From assembly GCA_947465365.1 (NCBI GenBank), contig CANIAV010000051.1, forward strand, positions 1 through 6,388: DNA of 6,388 nucleotides, written 5' to 3'. Below, piece by piece: positions 1 through 5,718 of this stretch. The number at the start of each line of letters is the position of its first letter. Positions within the stretch are counted from its first letter, which is position 1. The translations under genes were made by a program, and so were the position numbers. A model generated the notes under the pieces. That model had not been told where the DNA came from and did not search any database. It saw nothing but the letters and a program-made list of their open reading frames with translations. This stretch comes from Actinomycetota bacterium. GTDB lineage: Bacteria > Actinomycetota > Actinomycetes > Nanopelagicales > Nanopelagicaceae.

Positions 1-1
1 A

Positions 2-646
2 GTTGCTCTTATGCTTGATATGAATCCAAGTAAGTGGAAGAAGTGGCTGCGTCTTGCATACATTGTGCCGGCATCAATTTCAGGCGCTGTGGCAGTTCTG
101 GTTTGGTATGTAATCTTTGCGCCAACACTTAGCCCAATTAAGCCAGTTCTAAATGCTTTAGGCGTTGTAAAGAGCGAGGATATCTGGCAGAGCAAGAACC
201 TAACCTGGCTCTTTGCGATCATGGCCTTCTTCGTGGTAGCCGGTAACTGGATCCTGATCCAATACGGTTCGCTGCAATCACTTTCTCAAGAAATTATCGA
301 AGCAGCCCGCATGGATGGTTGCTCTGCCTTCCAATTGGGATGGCGAATCAAACTTCCATTAATCAAGAAGTACATCATTTATATGGGTGTGCTTATCTTC
401 GCTGGCGGTCTGCAGCTCTTCGTTGAACCGCAACTGTTAAACACTGGCGTTTATCAAGGTATCGCCGAGGCTTGGTCACTAGATCAACTCTCATTCGAAC
501 TAGCTTTTACCAGCGGTGACTTTGGTGGCGCTTCTGCGCTTTCTCTGATGTTGTTGATTCCTAGCTTGCTCGGTGCGCTAATAGTTATCTTTAAGACGGA
601 TATGTTCGAAGAAGCCGAAGTCTCCGGCAAGCGAAAGGCAGAATAA
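2..646 (+). CDS. MalF-type sugar ABC transporter permease, 5'-truncated by window edge
   Basis: Inner-membrane permease subunit of a carbohydrate-uptake ABC importer, partner of the permease that follows. The frame is open to the window edge: codons at 2-10 read Val-Ala-Leu directly before the ATG at position 11, so that ATG is an internal Met and the real start lies upstream. About 214 residues are present against roughly 290-320 for the family, so about 80-110 N-terminal residues are missing. Counting from the Met at 11, hydrophobic spans lie near residues 14-37, 65-85, 121-137 and 172-195. The cytoplasmic EAA loop that docks on the ATPase is clear at about 94-118 (EAARMDGCSAFQ then KLPLI). 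The tail is charged and cytoplasmic. The TAA stop is 2 nt before the next ATG, indicating translational coupling. The substrate cannot be read from a permease; the downstream enzymes suggest a deoxy-sugar or similar monosaccharide. Confidence 0.93.
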   Translation, partial: VALMLDMNPSKWKKWLRLAYIVPASISGAVAVLVWYVIFAPTLSPIKPVLNALGVVKSEDIWQSKNLTWLFAIMAFFVVAGNWILIQYGSLQSLSQEIIEAARMDGCSAFQLGWRIKLPLIKKYIIYMGVLIFAGGLQLFVEPQLLNTGVYQGIAEAWSLDQLSFELAFTSGDFGGASALSLMLLIPSLLGALIVIFKTDMFEEAEVSGKRKAE

Positions 647-648
647 CC

Positions 649-1563
649 ATGGCCTCATTACTTAAGATCAATCGCCGCGCCTACAAGCTTCGTCAGGAAA
701 ATCCAGTAGCGGCATTCTTTGTAAATGCCTTCCTGATCTTCTTTGCAGTAGTCAGCGTTGTTCCAATGATCTGGTTGCTCCTTGCGCCAACCAAGACTGA
801 TGCTGATCTCTCAAATAAGAACCCGCTCATGTTCGGCCATCTATCTGGCTATATCGATGCTTGGAAGAATTTGCAGTACTTCGATGATGGCGTAATCGCT
901 AAATGGGCATGGAACTCAATCTGGTTTACCGGATCCATTGTGGTAATTGCAACGATTACCGCATCCCTTGCTGGTTTCGTTTTAACGGCATCCAATATCA
1001 AGTTCAAGCGCACCTTCTTAATCTCAACTTTGATTACGATGCTTGTTCCACCGATGGCTTTGGTAGTTCCAGTATTCGTACTTATGGACAAGCTCTCACT
1101 TATGGATAAGCCGATCTCAGTGATTCTGGTTTCATCGCTCTATCCATTCGGCGCTTTCTTGTCCTATATCTATTACTCAACCACGATTCCAAAAGAGCTC
1201 TATGAATCAGCGCGAATCGATGGCTGTAATGATTTCCAGCTCTATTTAAAGATCTGTATGCCACTTTCAGGTCCGCTTATCTCTTTACTTGCCTTCTTCG
1301 CCTTTATCGGCAACTGGGCAAATTACTTCCTGCCTTACATCTTGCTGCCGTCCAGTGAGAACTACACCTTGCCAATTGGTATGGGCTTCTTGTTCTACTC
1401 AACTCCAGCAATTAACCCGGCAGTTGGTGCGACATCAGTTCCAGTTGGAAAACCAGAAATTGCACTCGCTGGTGTATTGATTGCCCTTCCAATCATGATC
1501 GTCTTCTTAATCTCTCAGAAGCGTCTGGTGCGAGGCATGCTCTCTGGCTCCATTAAGGAGTAG
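649..1563 (+). CDS. MalG-type sugar ABC transporter permease
   Basis: Second inner-membrane permease of the importer, expected to pair with the MalF-like subunit ending 2 nt upstream. At 304 residues it is slightly longer than the usual 270-300. Hydrophobic helices are visible near residues 22-46, 91-113, 122-145, 156-177, 207-230 and 271-289. The EAA motif is at about 183-206 (ELYESARIDGCNDF, then KICMPL), with the conserved Gly-192 of the loop. The C-terminus (QKRLVRGMLSGSIKE) matches the family ending in which a basic stretch precedes a Gly-rich Gx-G-(A/S)-(V/I)-K tail. The start at 649 is supported by AAAGG at 634-638, about 10 nt upstream inside the preceding gene, and by the normal length of the N-terminal extension. 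No ATPase gene follows, so the importer either uses an ATPase encoded elsewhere or one upstream of the window. Family assignment is secure; substrate is inferred only from neighbours. Confidence 0.95.
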   Translation: MASLLKINRRAYKLRQENPVAAFFVNAFLIFFAVVSVVPMIWLLLAPTKTDADLSNKNPLMFGHLSGYIDAWKNLQYFDDGVIAKWAWNSIWFTGSIVVIATITASLAGFVLTASNIKFKRTFLISTLITMLVPPMALVVPVFVLMDKLSLMDKPISVILVSSLYPFGAFLSYIYYSTTIPKELYESARIDGCNDFQLYLKICMPLSGPLISLLAFFAFIGNWANYFLPYILLPSSENYTLPIGMGFLFYSTPAINPAVGATSVPVGKPEIALAGVLIALPIMIVFLISQKRLVRGMLSGSIKE

Positions 1564-1580
1564 TTCTCTAAGACGAGAAC
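1563..1580 (+). promoter_or_regulatory. Perfect inverted repeat between permease and aldo/keto reductase genes
   Basis: GTTCTC (1563-1568) and GAGAAC (1575-1580) are exact reverse complements separated by 6 nt. The 5' arm begins on the last base of the permease TAG stop. The 3' arm covers the place where the Shine-Dalgarno of the gene starting at 1588 should lie; no strong Shine-Dalgarno is seen there, only ACGAG. No T-run follows, so it is not a typical intrinsic terminator. It could be a small mRNA hairpin making translation of the reductase depend on ribosomes finishing the permease, or a half-site pair for a dimeric regulator. A six-base stem can also occur by chance. Confidence 0.4.
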
Positions 1581-1587
1581 AACGACC

Positions 1588-2538
1588 ATGGCTCACAACG
1601 ATCGAGTTCAGTTAAGAACTGGGCTCGAAATCTCCCAGATGGGTTTGGGGACTGCAACTTTTGGCGGCCTCTATACATCTGTCTCACAAGAAGAATGTGA
1701 TGCCGCAATTAATTGCGCACTCGATAATGGAATTACCTATATTGATACCGCACCGCATTATGGAAAAGGGACCGCTGAACGTCGTTTAGCGAAATCTTTA
1801 AAAGGCAAGCCCCGCGCCAGTTTTGAGATCTCAACCAAAATTGGCCGCTTACTTGTTCCAACCGAGTATGAGGCAGAACCAGATTTCGCCGATACAGATA
1901 CCTCAGTTACTCGAGTCTTTGATTTCTCAGAAAGTGGAGTTGAAAAATCACTGCGCTCTAGCTTGGAACGAATGGAGCTAGAGAGCGTTGAGATATTAAT
2001 GATTCATGATCCAGACGATAATGCCGATGCGGCAATTCGCGAATCATTTCCTGCTCTACTAAAGATGCGCGATAAGGGAATCATCAAAGCTATTGGCGTT
2101 GGCATGAATCAATCGGCAACACCGGCGCGCATGATTAAAGAGACTGATATTGATTTGGTTTTGATTGCCGGTCGTTATTCACTCCTTGATCAACGAGCGC
2201 TGGCTGATTTATTGCCAGTGGCTCTCGAACGCGGCGTCGACATAATCGCAGCTGGAGTATTGAACTCAGGTATCTTGGCTAATCCAGTAAAGGGCGCAAC
2301 CTTTGATTACGTTCCAGCATCCGATGAAATCCTGGCTAAGGCCCAGCGCATTAAAGCGCTATTAGATCAGCACGATATTCCACTTACCGCAGCGGCGCTG
2401 CAGTACCCGTTGCGCCATCCAGCGGTTAAGTGCGTGTTAATTGGTTGTCGCAGTACAGAAGAGATTTTAAGTAATGCTGCAAATTTAGATTTAGAACTTC
2501 CAGAAGATATCTGGCAGAAGATCGAAGCAGTTCTGTAG
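1588..2538 (+). CDS. Aldo/keto reductase, L-fucose / D-threo-aldose 1-dehydrogenase type
   Basis: Cytosolic NAD(P)-dependent (beta/alpha)8-barrel oxidoreductase, 316 residues, the normal family length. The full catalytic tetrad is visible: Asp-53 and Tyr-58 in IDTAPHYG, Lys-84 in STKIG, and His-140 in MIHDPDD. The N-terminal GLGTATFGG (19-27) and the C-terminal cofactor stretch LIGCRSTEE (284-292, Arg-288) are also typical. The sequence GVGMNQSA (170-177) and AGRYSLLDQ (194-202) resemble the subgroup that contains bacterial L-fucose dehydrogenase (D-threo-aldose 1-dehydrogenase) and pyridoxal 4-dehydrogenase, enzymes that oxidise a hemiacetal C1-OH to a lactone. The lactonase-like gene at 5719 in the same operon favours the sugar role over pyridoxal. 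It begins 24 nt after the permease, with no strong ribosome-binding site and an inverted repeat in the gap. Family certain; L-fucose specificity is inference, and other 6-deoxy or related aldoses are possible. Confidence 0.9.
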   Translation: MAHNDRVQLRTGLEISQMGLGTATFGGLYTSVSQEECDAAINCALDNGITYIDTAPHYGKGTAERRLAKSLKGKPRASFEISTKIGRLLVPTEYEAEPDFADTDTSVTRVFDFSESGVEKSLRSSLERMELESVEILMIHDPDDNADAAIRESFPALLKMRDKGIIKAIGVGMNQSATPARMIKETDIDLVLIAGRYSLLDQRALADLLPVALERGVDIIAAGVLNSGILANPVKGATFDYVPASDEILAKAQRIKALLDQHDIPLTAAALQYPLRHPAVKCVLIGCRSTEEILSNAANLDLELPEDIWQKIEAVL

Positions 2539-2540
2539 AA

Positions 2541-2549
2541 AAGGGTGGA
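2541..2549 (+). promoter_or_regulatory. Ribosome-binding site of the alpha/beta hydrolase gene
   Basis: AAGGGTGGA sits 4 nt before the ATG at 2554 and is a close Shine-Dalgarno match. It fixes this start and is markedly stronger than the signal before the preceding reductase gene. Confidence 0.6.
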
Positions 2550-2553
2550 ATAA

Positions 2554-3483
2554 ATGGCGCTACATCCGCAAGCTAAAGCATTTTTAGATCTGATGGCTTC
2601 CTTTAACGCGCCTGATATATCTGAGGCAGGCGCCTTTGCCGCGCGCAGTGGTTCACATGGTGAACCTGATATTTCAGGTGCCATCGATCCAACTGTTCGC
2701 ATAGATAACCGTTTCTTTACCTCCAGCACCGCAGATACCTACATCAAGATCTATACACCAGCAGGAAGTGGTCCCTTTAACGCACTTGTTTACTTCCACG
2801 GTGGGGGATGGGTAGTTAATTACGTAGGTAAATACGATGCGCAATGTGCGGCCCTTGCCACAATGACTAACTCAGTTGTTATCTCTATTAACTACCAGAA
2901 AGCGCCAGAACATAAATTTCCGATCCCATTTAATGATTGCTATGAAGGTCTGCAGTGGGTTGTCGCAAACACTAAAGAGCTAAATATCAAGCCAGATAAA
3001 ATTGGTGTTGGCGGCGATAGCGCTGGTGGCAATTTGGCATCAGCGGTTGCCTTGGCGGCGCGCGATCGCGGTATTAAGTTGGCTTATCAACTCTTGATCT
3101 ATCCATGTAATGGTCCGCAATATGTTGACGCTAAAGATGTTCCAAATGCTGATAACTATGGCCTTACTCAGCGCGGTATGAAATGGCTCTGGGAGCAATA
3201 TCTAAATGGCCCGGCAGATCGTGATAATCCTTATGCGGTTCCACATTCTGCAAAGAGTTATGAAGGCTTAGCGCCTACAGTTATCTTCACTGCTGAATAC
3301 GATGTCTTGCGCCAAGATGGAATTGATTATGCCGCCAAGTTAAAGGCGGCTGGCGTTCCAACGGCTTATATCGATTGCCCAGGCATGATCCATGGCTTCT
3401 TTAACTATGGAAAATATATTGATGAGGGTATTGAAATTCGTAAATGGATCGCTGCTGAAATTAATAAGGTGCTCGGCGCTTAA
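2554..3483 (+). CDS. Alpha/beta hydrolase, hormone-sensitive-lipase family esterase
   Basis: Predicted cytosolic serine hydrolase of 309 residues, the usual size for the HSL/acetyl-esterase family (alpha/beta hydrolase fold-3). The oxyanion-hole motif HGGGW is at 82-86 and the nucleophile motif GDSAGG at 154-159 with Ser-156. The acid is Asp-250 in AEYDVLRQDG and the base is His-280 in MIHGF, so the triad is complete. No signal peptide is present, hence it should act on an imported or internally produced ester. In an operon with sugar permeases and sugar-oxidising enzymes, the likeliest jobs are deacylation of an acetylated sugar or hydrolysis of a lactone or ester intermediate. Neither can be proven from sequence, because this family is promiscuous. 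The N-terminal cap region (about 1-60) carries a small repeated PDIS motif at 20-23 and 39-42. It ends 2 nt before the next gene. Confidence 0.9.
   Translation: MALHPQAKAFLDLMASFNAPDISEAGAFAARSGSHGEPDISGAIDPTVRIDNRFFTSSTADTYIKIYTPAGSGPFNALVYFHGGGWVVNYVGKYDAQCAALATMTNSVVISINYQKAPEHKFPIPFNDCYEGLQWVVANTKELNIKPDKIGVGGDSAGGNLASAVALAARDRGIKLAYQLLIYPCNGPQYVDAKDVPNADNYGLTQRGMKWLWEQYLNGPADRDNPYAVPHSAKSYEGLAPTVIFTAEYDVLRQDGIDYAAKLKAAGVPTAYIDCPGMIHGFFNYGKYIDEGIEIRKWIAAEINKVLGA
2650..2666 (+). repeat. 17-bp inverted repeat inside the hydrolase gene
   Basis: GGTTCAC (2650-2656) and GTGAACC (2660-2666) are perfect 7-base reverse complements around an ATG spacer. It lies within codons for Gly-Ser-His-Gly-Glu-Pro near the start of the alpha/beta hydrolase. 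The dyad shape resembles an operator for a dimeric regulator, but the coding position and the lack of any promoter nearby leave function open. Confidence 0.45.
2664..2679 (+). repeat. Second inverted repeat overlapping the 17-bp one
   Basis: ACCTGA (2664-2669) and TCAGGT (2674-2679) are perfect reverse complements with a TATT spacer. It shares three bases with the inverted repeat at 2650-2666, so as RNA hairpins the two would compete. CCTGATAT (2665-2672) also recurs as a direct repeat at 2611-2618, both copies encoding part of a PDIS motif. Confidence 0.35.
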
Positions 3484-3485
3484 AT

Positions 3486-4610
3486 ATGACCACCCAATTA
3501 AAAGGTATGACGTGGGATCACCCGCGCGGTCTTGATTCAGTCGTTAACTCAAACGATCTGTTGCAAGAGCGTTGTGGCATATCTGTTAACTGGGATGCAC
3601 GTTCGCTACTGGCCTTTGGTGATCAGCACATCTCTGAGTTCTATGAAGATTACGATTTAATGATTATCGATCATCCACATATTCCTGATGCAGTACATGC
3701 CAAGGCGGTAATTGCCTTCGAAGATGTGGCCACAAAAGAACAACTCGAATTACTAGAGCGCACCAGCGTTGGGCAATCACATGCTTCCTATAAATATCAA
3801 GGAAAGCATTGGGCGCTGGCTATTGATACAGCGGCACAAGTAAGCGCTTACCGCCCCGACAAAGCAGATTCATCACCTGTCTTTTGGAGTGATGTAATAG
3901 ATCTAGCTCGTACCGGAAAATTACTTTGGCCCCATAAACCAGTAGATGCCTTTAGTACCTTTGCAACACTGATGGCCCAGAAAGGTGCACCGCTAACTGC
4001 CACAAAGATCTTTATTGATCAAAAGGTTGCGCTGGAAGTTCTGGAATTTATGCTCGAGCTATCAGCGCAAGTTCCAGACTTTTGCGCAACAAGTAATCCC
4101 ATTGATATTGCAGAACGTTTAAGCGGTGGTGAAGATTATTCCTATGGCATCTGCATGTATGGCTATAGCAATTATTCACATACTGGTTTTAGAAAGCACC
4201 GCTTGGTCTATGAAGATGTGCCATCTTTCGATGGCCAAGCATCTGGTTCACAACTAGGTGGAGCAGGCGTTGCTATTTCAAGTAAAAGTAAAAATATGGA
4301 GGCTGCCGCAACTGCCGCAATCTTGCTATCGCTACCGGAAATCCAAGCAACAACTTATGGCGCAGCAGGTGGCCAACCCGGCAATCTCGTGGCCTGGAAG
4401 AACGGTGCGCTAAATGATCTAACCCTTAACTTCTTCCGCAATACCTTGCGCACCTTAGAACGCGCCTGGGTTCGTCCGCGGGTATTGGGTTGGCCTGATG
4501 TGCAGTACCAAAGTTCGCTGGTGATTCATAACGCATTGACTTCCCGAAAGGTAAGTGCGAGCGTAGTTTCAGAGATCGCATCCATGTACGAGAGGTATGT
4601 AAAGGAATAA
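3486..4610 (+). CDS. Solute-binding-protein-like protein (SBP_bac_1 type) without signal peptide
   Basis: A 374-residue protein with the look of family-1 extracellular solute-binding proteins. [14 protein letters not shown] (110-123) resembles the conserved crossover segment of sugar SBPs, and the middle has the usual run of a periplasmic binding fold. The first residues ([15 protein letters not shown]) go straight into the mature fold: there is no hydrophobic helix, no lipobox Cys and no twin-arginine motif. [10 protein letters not shown] at 6-15 and [10 protein letters not shown] at 56-65 look like signatures of a recognisable subgroup of leaderless SBP-like proteins, recalled from memory. 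The start at 3486 is 2 nt after the hydrolase stop; a start at Met-8 (3507) would cut the KGMTWDH motif. AAGGTG at 3466-3471 is a rather distant ribosome-binding site. It may be a cytosolic ligand sensor, carrier or an SBP-fold enzyme rather than the importer's receptor. Function unknown; fold assignment fairly sure. Confidence 0.75.
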   Translation: MTTQLKGMTWDHPRGLDSVVNSNDLLQERCGISVNWDARSLLAFGDQHISEFYEDYDLMIIDHPHIPDAVHAKAVIAFEDVATKEQLELLERTSVGQSHASYKYQGKHWALAIDTAAQVSAYRPDKADSSPVFWSDVIDLARTGKLLWPHKPVDAFSTFATLMAQKGAPLTATKIFIDQKVALEVLEFMLELSAQVPDFCATSNPIDIAERLSGGEDYSYGICMYGYSNYSHTGFRKHRLVYEDVPSFDGQASGSQLGGAGVAISSKSKNMEAAATAAILLSLPEIQATTYGAAGGQPGNLVAWKNGALNDLTLNFFRNTLRTLERAWVRPRVLGWPDVQYQSSLVIHNALTSRKVSASVVSEIASMYERYVKE

Positions 4611-4612
4611 CT

Positions 4613-5053
4613 ATGAAACTTTACTTTGAAGAACACGAGATAAATTCAACTCGTACCAGCATGGGACGCACAATAACCGAAGCCGATATCGTCACTCACG
4701 CCGGACAAACCGGTGATTTCTATCCCCATCATATGGATGCCGAATGGTGCAAGACTCAAGAATTCGGCCAGCGCGTAGCCCATGGAACGTTGATTTTAAG
4801 CGTTGCCGTTGGCGCACTTGCTGGAGAGATAAATGAAGTTGCCTTTAGTTATGGTTATGACCGAGTCCGTTTTATTTCACCGGTATTTATAGGCGACACC
4901 ATTACCTCAAAGGCTGAGATTGTGGCCAGGCGCGAGCATGCCAAGCGCGCCGCCGATTTCGGTTTAGTAGATGAGCAAGTCACCGTTACCAATCAACGTG
5001 GTGAAACCGTGATCGCCTTTGTTCATGTCTATATGGTGGAGAAGAAGAAATGA
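4613..5053 (+). CDS. MaoC-like hot-dog dehydratase/hydratase
   Basis: Single hot-dog domain protein of 146 residues, the normal length for MaoC/(R)-hydratase-like proteins. The active-site segment is [15 protein letters not shown] (31-45). Asp-35 and His-40 align with the catalytic Asp/His pair of the family motif G-D-x-N-P-(aliphatic)-H, but the usual Asn is Tyr-37 and the aliphatic residue is His-39. RVAHGTL at 54-60 is the second conserved family stretch. Known members hydrate enoyl-CoA thioesters; in this operon no CoA ligase or CoA transferase is seen, so a CoA substrate is doubtful and dehydration of a sugar-derived hydroxy acid is conceivable. AAAGGA at 4601-4606 lies 6 nt before the ATG and confirms the start. 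It starts 2 nt after the SBP-like gene and overlaps the next gene by ATGA, indicating coupled synthesis with it. Confidence 0.85.
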   Translation: MKLYFEEHEINSTRTSMGRTITEADIVTHAGQTGDFYPHHMDAEWCKTQEFGQRVAHGTLILSVAVGALAGEINEVAFSYGYDRVRFISPVFIGDTITSKAEIVARREHAKRAADFGLVDEQVTVTNQRGETVIAFVHVYMVEKKK

Positions 5054-5694
5054 GTTGGCTATTGGATGCGCGCGTTCGTAGCGCCATGATCTCGGATTCA
5101 CTCGATGTCATTGGAGTGCGCAATAACGCGATGTCGGTAAATGTTAAGGCGCTGCGTCCACATATGCGCGCCGTTGGATTAGCTGCAACTGTGCACTTTG
5201 TGGAAGATAGTGAATACGATCAAAAAGATCCATATGGGGATGGAATTGATTTTCTAGATACTTTAAAGCCTGGTGAAGTTGCTGTTGTTGCAACCGGCGG
5301 AGATGCGCTCTCGGCTTTCTGGGGCGAGCTATTTTCAGCAGCAGCAAAAGGACGCGGTGGTACAGGGGTAGTGGCAGATGGTCCGCTGCGTGATACCGAA
5401 CAGATCGTTGGTTTAGATTTCCCAGCATTTGGTTATGGCACTCGCCCGTTAGATTACAAAGGACGGATGCGCATTAAATCTATGCGCACAACCGTTACTT
5501 GTGGGGGAGTAGAAGTAAACCCGGGCGATGGTGTTATTGCAGATGCCGATGGAATTGTGGTTGTGCCGGCTCAGCATTTAGCAAAGGTGACCGAGCTAGC
5601 CAATGCTCGCGCAGCTACCGAAAAGAGCGTTTTAAAGGATTTATTGGCCGGTAAAAGTGTCAGAGAAGTATGGGATGCCTACGGCGTTCTGTAA
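5050..5694 (+). CDS. RraA-like protein, class II pyruvate-aldolase-like (HMG/CHA aldolase family)
   Basis: Cytosolic protein of 214 residues from the RraA / 4-hydroxy-4-methyl-2-oxoglutarate aldolase family, whose enzymes are metal-dependent and release pyruvate from 2-keto acids by retro-aldol or decarboxylation. The active-site region is [14 protein letters not shown] (91-104) followed by VVADGPLRD (107-115). Arg-114 and Asp-115 match the conserved R-D pair. Glu-93 stands exactly 21 residues before Arg-114, where characterised aldolases carry the Asp of the D-X20-R-D motif; the substitution is conservative. [15 protein letters not shown] (159-173) is the typical C-terminal strand. The true RNase E inhibitor role of E. 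coli RraA is unlikely in this catabolic setting. Next to a sugar dehydrogenase and lactonase, cleavage of a 2-keto-3-deoxy acid to pyruvate plus an aldehyde is a sensible guess. It overlaps the MaoC-like gene by 4 nt; GGTGGAG at 5035-5041 serves as its ribosome-binding site. Confidence 0.88.
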   Translation: MSWLLDARVRSAMISDSLDVIGVRNNAMSVNVKALRPHMRAVGLAATVHFVEDSEYDQKDPYGDGIDFLDTLKPGEVAVVATGGDALSAFWGELFSAAAKGRGGTGVVADGPLRDTEQIVGLDFPAFGYGTRPLDYKGRMRIKSMRTTVTCGGVEVNPGDGVIADADGIVVVPAQHLAKVTELANARAATEKSVLKDLLAGKSVREVWDAYGVL

Positions 5695-5707
5695 TGAGAT
5701 GAGAAAT

Positions 5708-5712
5708 AGGAG
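5708..5712 (+). promoter_or_regulatory. Ribosome-binding site of the lactonase-like gene
   Basis: AGGAG 6 nt before the ATG at 5719, the best Shine-Dalgarno in the window. It sits in the 24-nt gap after the RraA-like gene, whose TAA is followed in frame by TGA (tandem stops at 5692-5697). It fixes the start of the last, 3'-truncated gene. Confidence 0.7.
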
Positions 5713-5718
5713 ATAACC

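Noticed and set aside
11..646. Treating the ATG at 11 as the start of a short complete permease
   Set aside because: The frame is open to the window edge and the protein would lack the N-terminal helices of MalF-type permeases; it is a gene cut by the window.
849..1091. Minus-strand open frame of 80 codons
   Set aside because: Lies wholly within the MalG-like gene, shows no recognisable domain and is antisense to well-supported coding sequence.
903..1109. Plus-strand open frame of 68 codons in another phase
   Set aside because: Shadow of the MalG-like gene with no plausible protein features.
1289..1480. Plus-strand open frame of 63 codons in another phase
   Set aside because: Out-of-frame shadow inside the MalG-like gene; low-complexity Gln/Thr/Ser translation.
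1563..1580. Intrinsic terminator after the permease genes
   Set aside because: The stem is only 6 bp, not GC-rich, and no run of T follows; downstream genes are closely packed, so a read-through operon is more likely.
1588..2538. Pyridoxal 4-dehydrogenase (vitamin B6 breakdown) as the main role of the reductase
   Set aside because: The subgroup allows it, but neighbours are sugar permeases and a sugar-lactonase-like gene with no other B6 catabolic gene.
2367..2729. Minus-strand open frame of 120 codons across the reductase/hydrolase junction
   Set aside because: Antisense to two genes with complete catalytic motifs; its translation resembles no family I know.
3507..3509. Alternative start (Met-8) for the SBP-like gene
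   Set aside because: AAAGG lies only 1 nt before it, too close, and starting there would remove part of the [10 protein letters not shown] motif.
5144..5428. Minus-strand open frame of 94 codons rich in Leu, Gln and Arg
   Set aside because: Antisense shadow of the RraA-like gene, with biased composition from reversed codons.
5050..5694. Role as regulator of ribonuclease E
   Set aside because: The name RraA covers a broad family; a catabolic operon and an intact Arg-Asp active-site pair point to a metal-dependent lyase.
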